Shown here: piece after piece, positions 38,516 through 47,070 of the stretch | How the letters are laid out: every line of letters begins with the position of its first letter | Position numbering within the stretch: position 1 is the stretch's first letter | Assembly: GCA_903932865.1 (NCBI GenBank) | Contig: CAIZHQ010000020.1 | Location: 160,001-224,000 of the forward strand | Direction: 5' to 3' | DNA from: an uncultured Burkholderiales bacterium | GTDB taxonomy: Bacteria; Pseudomonadota; Gammaproteobacteria; Burkholderiales; Burkholderiaceae_C | Length of the DNA stretch: 64,000 nt | Notes under the pieces: generated by a model | Database searches by the model: none | Told to the model about the DNA's origin: nothing | Seen by the model: only the letters and a program-made list of their open reading frames with translations | Translations under genes and position numbers: made by a program

Positions 38516-38774
38516 GTTTTATCGCCATCGTCTCGCTGACCCTGATGAGGTGGGCGCACCCCTCTGGGCAATTTTCATCCATTGGCCAGCAACGAAATTC
38601 CCCTTTGAACGCAAACAACAGGCAGAAAGAATCCTGAGAGACTTCTTGTGGCCGCTCGACATAGCGCTTTACATTCCAAGCTCTCATGGTGCTGGCCTTG
38701 TCGCGTGGGTTATCTGAACAACCAGCATTCCCGTCAATAATGTTGGTGTATGAACCCCAATTGAGTCGCATCAG
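38478..38774 (-). CDS. Possible small hypothetical protein
   Basis: An open frame of 98 codons on the minus strand from an ATG at 38774 (MRLNWGSYTNIIDGNAG; later QDSFCLLFAFKGEFRCWPMD). Composition looks protein-like, but no RBS is visible, the family is not recognised, and the end overlaps the zinc-ribbon gene by 38 bp. An ATG further upstream would extend it into the start of the MFS gene. The other strand of this 355-bp gap shows nothing. Treat as tentative. Confidence 0.3.
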   Translation of the reverse strand: MMRLNWGSYTNIIDGNAGCSDNPRDKASTMRAWNVKRYVERPQEVSQDSFCLLFAFKGEFRCWPMDENCPEGCAHLIRVSETMAIKLMQTLGACSPHT

Positions 38775-38870
38775 CACACTGCCCTGGCCTGAAGAGGCTG
38801 AGGGCTTCGAGTCCGCCACACGTCTGTGCGCAAGCAACGCATAAATGATCAGTCCAATTCCGTCACTTTG

Positions 38871-40286
38871 ATGAGCCAGCAGAACCACCCTCCTCTTCCC
38901 ATGCCTGATGCGGATGCAGCACAACGCCGCCTGGTGCAGGTGCTGTTCATCGGTGTCTTCATGGCGGCACTCGATTCAGCCATCGTGGGGCCGGTTCTGC
39001 CTGCATTGCGAGCAGCCTTTGGTATCGACAACCGCACTGCCGGACTGCTGACGACGGTTTTTTCATTGTCCTCGTTGTGCAGCACGGCGCTGATGGCTTA
39101 CTTCAGTGACCGCCATGGCCGCCGTCCGGTGTATTTGGCCAGTTTGGCGCTTTTCGCCATCGGATCTCTGTGCATTGCCGCTGCACCCAGTTTTGACCTG
39201 CTGCTGGTCGGCCGTGCCATCCAGGGCATCGGCGCAGGGGGCATTGCGCCGGTGGCCAGTGCCGTGATTGGTGATGTGTTCACAGCCGAGCGACGGGGCC
39301 GTATTTTGGGGCTGATTGGTGCCACCCACGGCATGGCCTTTGTGCTCGGCCCCCCCCTGGCTACCGTGCTCACTTCCACGCTGGGCTGGCGCTGGCTGTT
39401 TCTGGTCAACATACCGGTCGCGCTGCTCGTGCTGTGGTTGGGTGCCCGCAGCTTGCCACGCCAGCACAGCATCGCGGCACCTGGCCCCATTGACCTGTCA
39501 GGTATCTCGGTGACTTTGTTGTTTCTGTTGTGTTTGGTGATGGGTATTTCACGCCTGCTGGATTCCGCCACAGGGATCCTGCTGTGGCCTTGGTTTCTGG
39601 TTGCCAGCGGCGTACTGCTGGTCGCTTTGGTGGCCATTGAGAAACGACAGGCACAACCGCTGATTCCGATTGACCTGTTTGCAAACCGGCAACTGGCTTT
39701 TGCCTATGCGCTGACGCTGGGCGTGGGGTTCTCCATGGGTGGCATTGTATTTTTGACCACCATCGCCACGCTGGCTTATGGGGTCAACGTGGATTACGCG
39801 GGGCTGGCACTGCTGCCGCTTGTGCTGTGCTCCATGGTGGGCTCTATGGCGGCTGGGCGGCTGCTGAACCGTCTGGGTGCCCGGAACATGGTGATCTTTG
39901 GTTTCGGGCTGTTGACGCTGGGCTACCTTCAAAGCGCCGTGCCACAGAGCGGCTTTACCGCTTTTCTGGTGGCGTCTGTGCTGGTCGGTATTGGCGTGGG
40001 AGTGGTGGTCAGCGGCGCGCTGCGCACCATTGCGATTGATGAAGCGCCGCCAGCCCTGAGGGGCACAGCTCAAGGGCTGATCAATATATTCAATGCTGTG
40101 GGGACGCTGTTGGCTGTGACCTGCATCAGCGCCATCGCGGACCTGGATGGCGGCGAGCTGACAGGCTTTGGCCATGCTTATCTTGGCTTGGGGTTGAGCA
40201 TGTTCGTGATGCTGTTGATGGCCTTCGGGCTGAAAAAGAAGTCGGCTGGATCCCTGGTCCAGCCGACCTCTCCAGCCGGCAAATAA
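38871..40286 (+). CDS. MFS transporter, drug:H+ antiporter (DHA2-like)
   Basis: About 471 residues from the ATG at 38871 (a GTG at 38826 would add 15). It has 14 or so hydrophobic segments. LDSAIVGPVLPALRAAFG in helix 1, YFSDRHGRRPVYL (motif A) between helices 2 and 3, and GIGAGGIAPVASAVIGDVF followed by GATHGMAFVLGPPLA (motif C, antiporter) are diagnostic. It is expected to export a drug or metabolite at the inner membrane. A hairpin (40241-40267) lies within its last codons. Confidence 0.9.
   Translation: MSQQNHPPLPMPDADAAQRRLVQVLFIGVFMAALDSAIVGPVLPALRAAFGIDNRTAGLLTTVFSLSSLCSTALMAYFSDRHGRRPVYLASLALFAIGSLCIAAAPSFDLLLVGRAIQGIGAGGIAPVASAVIGDVFTAERRGRILGLIGATHGMAFVLGPPLATVLTSTLGWRWLFLVNIPVALLVLWLGARSLPRQHSIAAPGPIDLSGISVTLLFLLCLVMGISRLLDSATGILLWPWFLVASGVLLVALVAIEKRQAQPLIPIDLFANRQLAFAYALTLGVGFSMGGIVFLTTIATLAYGVNVDYAGLALLPLVLCSMVGSMAAGRLLNRLGARNMVIFGFGLLTLGYLQSAVPQSGFTAFLVASVLVGIGVGVVVSGALRTIAIDEAPPALRGTAQGLINIFNAVGTLLAVTCISAIADLDGGELTGFGHAYLGLGLSMFVMLLMAFGLKKKSAGSLVQPTSPAGK
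40241..40267 (+). other. 10-bp hairpin inside the 3' end of the MFS gene
   Basis: GTCGGCTGGA pairs with TCCAGCCGAC across a 7-nt loop, ending 17 bp before the stop codon at 40284-40286. No T-run follows. It may stabilise or attenuate the transcript or be fortuitous. Confidence 0.3.
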
Positions 40287-40529
40287 TCTGGCCTCAACGA
40301 CGCAGGAAACCACCTTGGCCCGGAACTTTCTGCCTGACGAAGCTCAAACGCTCAGGTTTTCAATGCAGATTTGTGCCAGCGTCATCACCATAAACAAGCA
40401 TGTCCGCCAAATACAGTCCGATAAACTGGCGTTCTAATCGATGAAGAAAACACGACGCATGCCCCATCCTGTTTTGTCCAATTGGCTGGGTCTCGCTTGT
40501 CGTGATCGGGTCACTCTCGCGCGGCAGCG

Positions 40530-41750
40530 ATGAGCGATTCACCCACCTCACGAGGCATCAGCCGAGGGGCAATCGTCCTGACGGCGGCCACCGTGGTGAA
40601 TCTGCCATTCGGTACTGTCTATGCGTTTTCCGTCTTCCTCAAGCCGATGGAGGCGCTGCTCGGTATTGGTCGGGCCGAAATGGCGATTGTGTTTTCCATG
40701 GCGTCGATCTTTCTCACGATCGGCATGCTCATTGGACCCGCCCTTTACCGTCGCTTCGCACCAGCACCTCTGCTGCTGGTTTGCGGAGCACTGAGCGCCT
40801 CTGGCCTGCTGATCTGCGCCGCTGCACAGGGTATCGAGCATTTGCTGCTGGGCTACGGCGTTCTGTTCGGACTGGGCGGCGGGGTGGTTTTTGTGATGAT
40901 GCAGCAGGGTCTGAATCAGACCATCAGCCCGATGAGCGGTCTGGCCAATGGCTACGTGGTGAGCCTGTATCCCATGGGCGCCATGCTGGGCGCACCGGCA
41001 TTTGGCTGGGCCATCGAGGCGTTGGGCCTGCGCGCCACCCTGACGGGTCTTGCGCTCACGGTGCTGACTTGCTGCGCCATCGCTGCAATGCTCTGGCACC
41101 GTGCCCAGGTTCGCATGCAAGATCCTGGCGCGAATGCAGCCGACAACGAGGCCCGCCACTGGGGCTTGTTTGCCCGGCTGTTTACTGTTTTCTTTCTCGC
41201 AGCCTCGGCGGGTCTGATGGTGATGAGCCAGGCCGCTGGCATTTTGCAGGCCTATGGCGCCAAAAGCCTGTTTGCGCTGGGAGGCACCACTTTCATCACC
41301 GGAGCGATTGCTGCTGCACGCATAGGTGGGGGCTGGCTCATTGATCGTTTTGCGGTGCCGCGCGTGGCCTGCGTGGCCCATCTGATCGCCCTCAGTGGTT
41401 CGAGTTTGCTCTTGACTTGGCCGGGGCCGGGCATGGCGGTAGTTTCCATGACGCTGATCGGCTGCGGCTATGGCTTCATTTCGGGACTGACGGCTGGGGC
41501 CATTGCGCGCTACTGGCATCCCAATGCCTTTGGTCGGGTGGCGGGGCAGTTGTACATTGCCTGGTGCATCGCGGCCGTCAGTTTGCCGGTGCTGGCGGGC
41601 TGGCTGTACGACCAGACCCAAGGCTATGACCAAGCCATGCGCATTGCCGCTGGCGTGAACCTGTTGGGCGCACTCATGGCTTTGAGCTTACCGGCGACGG
41701 CGAGATCACAGCGTCAAGCTCAGCCTCAACCGAAAGTCGAGAAGACCTGA
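40530..41750 (+). CDS. MFS transporter, oxalate/formate antiporter-like
   Basis: A 406-residue protein with 12 predicted helices. It opens with GAIVLTAATVVNLPFGTVYAFSVF and has GRAEMAIVFSMASIFLTIGMLIG, GLANGYVVSLYPMGAMLGAP (antiporter-like helix 5) and WLIDRFAVPRVA (motif A-like loop 8-9). The pattern fits the OFA (oxalate/formate antiporter) group of carboxylate transporters. It lies 243 bp after the DHA2-like gene. It could supply a monocarboxylate to neighbouring catabolic genes; the substrate is unknown. Confidence 0.88.
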   Translation: MSDSPTSRGISRGAIVLTAATVVNLPFGTVYAFSVFLKPMEALLGIGRAEMAIVFSMASIFLTIGMLIGPALYRRFAPAPLLLVCGALSASGLLICAAAQGIEHLLLGYGVLFGLGGGVVFVMMQQGLNQTISPMSGLANGYVVSLYPMGAMLGAPAFGWAIEALGLRATLTGLALTVLTCCAIAAMLWHRAQVRMQDPGANAADNEARHWGLFARLFTVFFLAASAGLMVMSQAAGILQAYGAKSLFALGGTTFITGAIAAARIGGGWLIDRFAVPRVACVAHLIALSGSSLLLTWPGPGMAVVSMTLIGCGYGFISGLTAGAIARYWHPNAFGRVAGQLYIAWCIAAVSLPVLAGWLYDQTQGYDQAMRIAAGVNLLGALMALSLPATARSQRQAQPQPKVEKT

Positions 41751-41879
41751 GCATGGGGATGCGTCGCCTCAAGGGCAGCTGCTGTTGCACACACGGCAGC
41801 GGGTTCAAGGTCATCGTGCTGAAGCACAGGCAATAGGCAGACTGGGGCAATATGATGCCGGTGGCAACACAGGTTCACA

Positions 41880-41966
41880 ATGCCCCAATGCCCCAATGAG
41901 CCAATGAGCCAAGAAAGTGGCTCACCCCTTGAGGATTCGGGCGGCATGTCCTCGTTCAGAGGCGGC
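41880..41966 (+). pseudogene. Truncated paralogue of the zinc-ribbon gene at 38303
   Basis: The frame reading MSQESGSPLEDSGGMSSFRG matches the N-terminal half of the 70-residue zinc-ribbon protein (GGSPFKDSANMSSIS), with clear nucleotide similarity over about 55 bases (AAGTGGCTCACCCCTT; GCATGTCCTCGTTCAG). The part with the two CxxC pairs is missing: sequence similarity stops at about 41966. It looks like a relic cut by a rearrangement. Confidence 0.5.
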
Positions 41967-41984
41967 TCTGGTATTGAGCTTGTT

Positions 41985-42234
41985 TTATTGGTTGATGATT
42001 CTCATCACCACCCCGTCCACAGCACGCACCTGTTCAACGGTGATGTCAACACGCGAGGTCCCCGTATCTGTATGGGTCCCCAAAAAAAACGGCTGCTGCA
42101 TTTTGCTTCTGACTGATTTCTTTGATCTCACTAGACGGCAGCATCTCGACCAGCTCAGCCCGCTGGCGTTGGAGCGGCAGCGTCAAACTGCGCTTTGAAA
42201 ACTGTCTACGGATTTGGGGAAATGCCACTTTTCC
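41985..42234 (-). pseudogene. Minus-strand coding remnant, frameshifted at a homopolymer
   Basis: Read on the minus strand, VAFPQIRRQFSKRSLTLPL and AELVEMLPSSEIKEIS run into a T8 tract (A8 on the plus strand, 42082-42089). In one frame it stops soon after; shifted by one base it continues as GTHTDTGTSRVDITVEQV and AVDGVVMRIINQ to a stop at 41985. This pattern suggests one broken gene. The family is not recognised. The first part is shared with the remnant at 51175-51308. Confidence 0.45.
42134..42227. repeat. Direct repeat copy A, left flank of the catabolic island
   Basis: About 94 bp that aligns with 51211-51307 in the same orientation, with roughly three quarters identity by eye. Fully identical blocks are TCTCGACCAGCTCAGCC (42144-42160) and TTTGGGGAAATGCCA (to 42227). 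The minus strand has a shared reading frame with the right copy. Confidence 0.75.
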
Positions 42235-42277
42235 ACTTTTTTCTACTGTTATTCAAAGCATATTCATCCCCCGATTG

Positions 42278-42292
42278 CACACATTTTGTGTG
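42278..42292. promoter_or_regulatory. Inverted repeat in the promoter region of the btpA-like operon
   Basis: CACACA-TTT-TGTGTG is a perfect 6-bp inverted repeat about 95 bp before the first gene. It could bind a dimeric regulator; which one is unknown. Confidence 0.35.
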
Positions 42293-42342
42293 AATGGCGC
42301 TGCGACAGCAATCGACTGGTACAACCATAAAAAGAGTGATAC

Positions 42343-42362
42343 AGTGTTCGAAAGTGTTCGAA
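42343..42362. promoter_or_regulatory. Tandem 10-bp repeat, candidate DeoR-type operator
   Basis: Two perfect abutting copies of AGTGTTCGAA lie 24 bp before the btpA-like start codon. Short tandem direct repeats near the promoter are typical operators of DeoR-family repressors, and the operon ends with a DeoR gene (50227). A -10-like TGATACAGT overlaps the left end, so binding would block transcription. Confidence 0.5.
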
Positions 42363-42385
42363 GTTAATCGAGTAAGGACGTTTCA

Positions 42386-43186
42386 ATGCTGTTTGATTTT
42401 TTTGGTTCGCGCAAGAAAGCCGTCATAGGCATGGCGCACATAGGCGCTCTACCAGGAACCCCTTTGTACGACTTCAAACGCGGTATGAACGGTCTGATCG
42501 ACGGAGTTATTGCAGACGTAGAGCGCCTGCAGGCTGGGGGCGTGGACGCAATCATGTTTGGCAACGAGAACGACCGCCCCTACCAACTGCAGGCACCCGC
42601 CGAAGGCGTGGCCGCAATGACAGCCGTGATCACGGCTGTAAAACCTATGCTGACAATTCCTTTTGGTGTGAATTGGCTATGGGACCCTACAGCCAGTATT
42701 GCGATCGCGGCAGCCACTGGGGCATCATTCGTGCGAGAAATCTTCACTGGTGTCTTCGCTTCGGACATGGGCCTATGGAAGCCCGATGCCGCTACAGCCC
42801 TGAGACTAAGACGCAACGTGGGTCGCGACGACCTAAAGCTGTTGTTCAACATCAATGCCGAATTTGCCGACTCACTCGACCGCCGGCCCATTGAACTGCG
42901 CGCCCGCAGTGCGGTTTTTTCGTCACTGGCAGACGGGATCCTGGTCTCTGGCGCGTTGACTGGACAAGGGGTAAACACGTCCGACTTGCAGCGAGTGGCA
43001 GAAGCCCTAGAAGGCAAGGTTCCTGTTTTTGCCAATACCGGCGTCACGTTGGAAACAGTCCAAGACATTTTGTCACTTGCGGATGGTTGTATCGTTGGCA
43101 CGCACTTCAAGGTTGATGGCGTGACGTGGAACTCGGTAGATGGTGACCGTGTCAAGCGGTTCATGGACCGGGTGAACAGTCTGTGA
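42386..43186 (+). CDS. BtpA/SgcQ family TIM-barrel protein
   Basis: A 266-residue protein with AAGGA 7 bp upstream. IGMAHIGALPGTPLYD, GVDAIMFGNENDRPYQ, GVNWLWDPTASIAIAAATGASFVREIFTG and SGALTGQGV are hallmark segments of the BtpA family. The family includes a photosystem I biogenesis factor in cyanobacteria and SgcQ in an enteric sugar cluster; in heterotrophs it sits in sugar or nucleoside catabolic operons. It leads the operon, 17 bp before the FGGY kinase gene. The reaction is not known. Confidence 0.9.
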   Translation: MLFDFFGSRKKAVIGMAHIGALPGTPLYDFKRGMNGLIDGVIADVERLQAGGVDAIMFGNENDRPYQLQAPAEGVAAMTAVITAVKPMLTIPFGVNWLWDPTASIAIAAATGASFVREIFTGVFASDMGLWKPDAATALRLRRNVGRDDLKLLFNINAEFADSLDRRPIELRARSAVFSSLADGILVSGALTGQGVNTSDLQRVAEALEGKVPVFANTGVTLETVQDILSLADGCIVGTHFKVDGVTWNSVDGDRVKRFMDRVNSL

Positions 43187-43203
43187 AGATGCGGTGATTA
43201 CCC

Positions 43204-44712
43204 ATGACATGCGTAATCGGCCTTGATATTGGGACGACCTCGACGATCGGCATTTTGATCCGTATGCCGTCTGAGCATCTGGCGCTGGCCAGCAGACCCG
43301 TCTCGCTTTCACACCGTCACGCAGGCTGGGCAGAGGAAGATCCTCATCAATGGTGGGACAACGTATGCGAGATCATTGCAGAGCTACTGGAGAAGTCCGG
43401 CATCAAACCTGACGAGGTCAAAGCCGTTGGTGTCTCAGGTATGGTGCCAGCCGTGGTGTTGCTAGATGCAGATGGTGAACTGCTGCGACCGAGCATCCAG
43501 CAAAGCGATGGCCGCTGTGCACAGGAGGTAGATTCGCTGCGCCGCGATTTTGACGAAGCGGCTTTTACCCAGCGTACGGGGAATGGCATCAACCAGCAGT
43601 TGGTTGCAGCCAAGTTGCGCTGGATCGAACGCCACGAGCCTCAGATTTTCGAACGAATTGGCACGGTGTTTGGAAGTTACGATTACATCAACTTCCGTCT
43701 CACAGGGACGCGCAATGTAGAGCAAAACTGGGCGCTCGAGGCGGGGTTTGTCGATCTTGCAACAGGCCATATTGCCAAGGATCTGGTGGCTGCAGGCCAC
43801 ATTTCATCAGGCCAGGTCCCACCGTTTGCGCGCAGCAGTGCCATCGTCGGCGAGGTTACCCCAGAGGCGGCGAGAGCGACCGGACTCCAGCCTAGTACTC
43901 CTGTTGTGGCAGGTCTTGCGGACCACGTTGGATCAGCATGGGCCGCAGGCGTGCAGGGCCCAGGCGATATGCTGATCAAGCTCGGTGGCGCTTGCGATAT
44001 CCTGCTGGCCTCGAAGGAGGCACGACCCGATTCGCGCTTGTTTCTTGACTACCATCCCGTACAGGGACTTTACATGCCCAATGGCTGCATGGCCTGTAGC
44101 GGATCCTTGCTGAATTGGTTTGCTTCACAATTTGGGGGGGCAGCGCAGGACCATCCCGGCGCATCCATTCATCAGAAGCTAGATCATTGGGCCGCCTCGA
44201 TCCCTGCTGGCAGCGAAGGCGTGCGTACGCTGCCGTTTTTCTTGGGCGAGAAAACGCCCATTCACGACCCGCTGGCGCGTGGCACATTTACCGGGCTTGG
44301 CCTCCACCACGGCCCTGGACATCTGTGGCGCAGCATGCTTGAAGGGGTTGCCTTCGGTATTCGCCACCACATGGAGGTCTTTGCAGACACAGGCATGCCC
44401 GCAACACGGGTCATGGCCTCCGACGGCGGCTCAGCCAGCGCAGTGTGGCTACAGATCATTGCCGACGTCCTCGATCGCCCTGTCCAACCCTTGTCTGGCC
44501 ACCCTGGTTCCTGCCTCGGAGCCGCATGGATGGCAGCGCTTGGCTGTGGCCTGAGTACAAACTGGCAGGGTGCGCAGGCTTTTGTTTCTCTGGGCACACC
44601 CGTTGAACCCGACCCCAGGAATCGACGCGTTTATGACCAAGCGTATGGCGATTACCACGAACTTTATCGCGTACTTAAACCCTTGTTCCAAACGATGGGC
44701 GCCAAGCAATGA
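43204..44712 (+). CDS. FGGY-family carbohydrate kinase
   Basis: A 502-residue kinase of xylulokinase-like length. The ATP phosphate-binding loop is VIGLDIGTTSTIGILI; GVSGMVPAVVLLD and IQQSDGRCAQEV follow, GLADHVGSAWAAGVQGPGDM forms the second lobe motif, and SDGGSASAVWLQIIADVLD the adenosine site (FGGY signature region). It should phosphorylate a sugar or polyol using ATP in the cytoplasm. It overlaps the HAD gene by 4 bp. Confidence 0.93.
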   Translation: MTCVIGLDIGTTSTIGILIRMPSEHLALASRPVSLSHRHAGWAEEDPHQWWDNVCEIIAELLEKSGIKPDEVKAVGVSGMVPAVVLLDADGELLRPSIQQSDGRCAQEVDSLRRDFDEAAFTQRTGNGINQQLVAAKLRWIERHEPQIFERIGTVFGSYDYINFRLTGTRNVEQNWALEAGFVDLATGHIAKDLVAAGHISSGQVPPFARSSAIVGEVTPEAARATGLQPSTPVVAGLADHVGSAWAAGVQGPGDMLIKLGGACDILLASKEARPDSRLFLDYHPVQGLYMPNGCMACSGSLLNWFASQFGGAAQDHPGASIHQKLDHWAASIPAGSEGVRTLPFFLGEKTPIHDPLARGTFTGLGLHHGPGHLWRSMLEGVAFGIRHHMEVFADTGMPATRVMASDGGSASAVWLQIIADVLDRPVQPLSGHPGSCLGAAWMAALGCGLSTNWQGAQAFVSLGTPVEPDPRNRRVYDQAYGDYHELYRVLKPLFQTMGAKQ

Positions 44713-45422
44713 ACCGCACGCGCGCCATGGCTTGGGACATCGACGGCACCTTGGTTGACAGCGAGCCTTTGCACCTGCGTGCGCTCCAGTCGGTCTGCGA
44801 TGCACATGGCGTTGACATCACGGACTATGGCGACACACCCTTTGTCGGGGTGGCGATCGGCGATGTCTGGCGCTTACTTGCCACCCGTTTCGAAAGTAAG
44901 TTCGGACAGCAATCAGGTAACGCCGAGGGCGAGTTCAGGCGCGCCGTTACCCGGTATTACCTCGAGCATTCAAGTGAGGTTCGCGTATTGCCCGGCGCAC
45001 GTCAGGCCCTCGAACACCTGTCAAGCTTGGGAGTCTCGTTGGCCGCCGTTTCTAACTCTGAGCGACCGATCGTGCTGGCAAACTTAAAGACGATCGGTGT
45101 CCTCGAATTGTTTCAGGTCATCGTCTCACTGGACGATGTGGGGCAACCAAAGCCAGCGGCAGAACCCTATTTGCGGGCGCTAACCACAATGGCGGTACCG
45201 GCTCGGGAAGCATGGGCCGTGGAAGACAGCGTTAGCGGTGCGCGATCAGCGCGGGCGGCAGGCCTGAGGGTGCTGATCGTTGGAGAAGATGAGCTACCGC
45301 AAGGTGATCAGCGCCTTCACGACCTGCGGGACTTTCAGCAATGGTGGACAACAACAGGTTCGCAAAGCGGTCCGGCCCAGCATGAGTCAACTCTGCTGGC
45401 GACTACTGGAGAAAACGAATGA
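44709..45422 (+). CDS. HAD-superfamily phosphatase (beta-phosphoglucomutase/GPP-like)
   Basis: A 237-residue HAD hydrolase. Motif I is WDIDGTLVDSEPLHLRALQ (nucleophile Asp), motif II VSNSERP, motif III KPAAEPYLRAL and motif IV VEDSVSGARSARAAG, with a helical cap between. It removes phosphate from a sugar or polyol phosphate. A kinase and a phosphatase in one operon points to phosphorylation at one position and later removal at another, or to detoxification of a stalled intermediate. Overlaps both neighbours by 4 bp. Confidence 0.92.
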   Translation: MNRTRAMAWDIDGTLVDSEPLHLRALQSVCDAHGVDITDYGDTPFVGVAIGDVWRLLATRFESKFGQQSGNAEGEFRRAVTRYYLEHSSEVRVLPGARQALEHLSSLGVSLAAVSNSERPIVLANLKTIGVLELFQVIVSLDDVGQPKPAAEPYLRALTTMAVPAREAWAVEDSVSGARSARAAGLRVLIVGEDELPQGDQRLHDLRDFQQWWTTTGSQSGPAQHESTLLATTGENE

Positions 45423-46177
45423 CATCTATCGTGGTGGTAACAGGCGGCGCCTCAGGAATTGGTGCGGCCATCTGCACCGAACTGGCGAGTCGGGGCTATA
45501 CGGTCGTGGTGACGGACATGGACGAAGCTGGCGCCGAGAGTGTCGCGTCAGGATTGCCCGGTGCGCATGCACGCAAGCTGGATGTGACACGGGCATCGAC
45601 CTGTCATGAGGTGGTCACGTCTATCGAATCGGATATCGGCCCGATTCAAGCATGGGTCTCGAATGCGGGTGTCTCCAGAATGGCGCGGTTCCTAGACATC
45701 GATGAAAAACAGTATGACTTCACTCTGGACGTCAACCTGAAAGGACTGTTTTTTTCAGGGCAAGCAGCTGCACGCGCTATGGCCAAGCGTCAATCCGGCT
45801 GTATCGTCAACATCGCCTCAATGGCTGGAAAACAGGGGCGAGTCCCCTTCCTTGCAGACTATGTCGCCAGCAAATTTGGCGCAATCGGGCTCACGCAAGC
45901 GATGGCTTTTGAGCTTGCGCCGTTAGGCATTAGGGTGAACGCGGTATGTCCCGGGTTCGTAGCCACCTCCATGCAGGTGCGCGAGCTTGAATGGGAGTCG
46001 AGCCTTCGCGGCACTGACCCTGAAAGCGTAAAGCGCCAGTGGATCGCCGACACACCCATGGGGCGCCTAGAGCAGCCACATGATGTGGCGCGGGTCGTTG
46101 CTTTTCTTTTGTCCAACGATGCCGGTTTCGTGACCGGGGAGTCGATCGCCGTCAACGGTGGCGCCTTCATGGATTGA
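45419..46177 (+). CDS. Short-chain dehydrogenase/reductase
   Basis: A 252-residue classical SDR. VTGGASGIGAAI binds NAD(P); SNAGVSRMARF, IVNIASMAGKQG (catalytic Ser) and YVASK (Tyr/Lys) are in order; VCPGFVATSM and GFVTGESIAVNGGAFMD close the fold. It begins within the stop of the HAD gene (4-bp overlap) and precedes the ABC transporter genes by 53 bp. It likely oxidises a sugar or polyol before or after phosphorylation. Confidence 0.93.
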   Translation: MTSIVVVTGGASGIGAAICTELASRGYTVVVTDMDEAGAESVASGLPGAHARKLDVTRASTCHEVVTSIESDIGPIQAWVSNAGVSRMARFLDIDEKQYDFTLDVNLKGLFFSGQAAARAMAKRQSGCIVNIASMAGKQGRVPFLADYVASKFGAIGLTQAMAFELAPLGIRVNAVCPGFVATSMQVRELEWESSLRGTDPESVKRQWIADTPMGRLEQPHDVARVVAFLLSNDAGFVTGESIAVNGGAFMD

Positions 46178-46230
46178 TTTTCTTTTGATTCCCGTCCCCT
46201 CTGTTCCACCTTTTTAAGGAGTATCCCGTC

Positions 46231-47070
46231 ATGAGCACCTCAAGAACACCCCTGTTCCTGCGTCGTTATGTTGCTGCCGTCGGAATGGCCGCATGCGCTT
46301 TGTGGGCCGCGACGCCCACGCAGGCACAGACCCCGCGGGTCCCTGCACCGGCTGCCCTGGCCGCCAAAGGGACGATCAACTACTGCGCCACCATCGACAA
46401 CCCGCCACGGGCATACTTCGACGAAAAACAGCAACCGATCGGTTTCGAGGTAGATCTGGGCGTGGAGATCGCAGCCCGAATGGGCCTGAAGGTCAGCTGG
46501 ATACAACTCAAGTTTCCCGGTTTGGTCCCGGCTCTGCAGGCTCAGCAGTGCGATGCGCTCATGCAGGAGCTTTTCATAAGGCCCGAGCGCCTAGAAATCA
46601 TAGATATGGTGCCGTTTTCGCGTACCGGCCAGCAGATTGTTGTTCGCCGTAACGACAACAGCCCTGGGGCCGGACTTGAGGACTTGGGTGGCAAGAAAAT
46701 CGCCGTGCCCAACGGCACGACGATTCACAACCTCGCAATCGAAGCGAACAAAAAGCTCAAAGAATCAGGCAAACCTGAGATCAACCTCGTCGTCTTGCCC
46801 ACCACGACCGACACCTTCCAGCAATTGGCAACCAATCAAGTTGATGCAGTGGGAACCACCTCGACTGCAGGCGCCTACTACGTGAGACTGCGTCCGAATG
46901 ACTTTAAAGCCAAAGGCAACCCATTTGGACTGATAGGTACCGGCATCGGGATTCGAAAGGGCAACACCGACTTGACGAACGCCATCAAGAAGTCTTTTGA
47001 CAGCATAGTGGCGGACGGCACGTATAAAAAATTGATCGACAAGTGGAACATGCAGGGCATGGAACTCTGA
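46231..47070 (+). CDS. ABC transporter substrate-binding protein, polar amino acid type
   Basis: A 279-residue periplasmic binding protein with AAGGAG upstream. Signal peptide VGMAACALWAATPTQAQT. The core has GTINYCATIDNPPRAYFDEKQ, GFEVDLGVEIAARMGL and PNGTTIHNLAIEANK, the type II periplasmic-binding fold of the lysine/glutamine group. It is followed directly by one permease and one ATPase, completing a three-gene importer. The ligand could be an amino acid or an amino-acid derivative. Confidence 0.92.
   Translation: MSTSRTPLFLRRYVAAVGMAACALWAATPTQAQTPRVPAPAALAAKGTINYCATIDNPPRAYFDEKQQPIGFEVDLGVEIAARMGLKVSWIQLKFPGLVPALQAQQCDALMQELFIRPERLEIIDMVPFSRTGQQIVVRRNDNSPGAGLEDLGGKKIAVPNGTTIHNLAIEANKKLKESGKPEINLVVLPTTTDTFQQLATNQVDAVGTTSTAGAYYVRLRPNDFKAKGNPFGLIGTGIGIRKGNTDLTNAIKKSFDSIVADGTYKKLIDKWNMQGMEL

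Larger units (their letters stand above)
41751..42385. other. Scar region with two gene remnants upstream of the catabolic island
   Basis: 635 bases without an intact gene. From left to right: unassigned sequence, a short tandem stretch of CCAATG(C/A)CC-type units at 41879-41910, a fragment of a zinc-ribbon relative, a minus-strand coding remnant carrying repeat copy A, and finally the promoter region of the BtpA-led operon. Confidence 0.6.

Noticed and set aside
42046..42228. Intact 60-residue gene on the minus strand
   Set aside because: Better explained as part of a frameshifted remnant shared with 51175-51308; no RBS.
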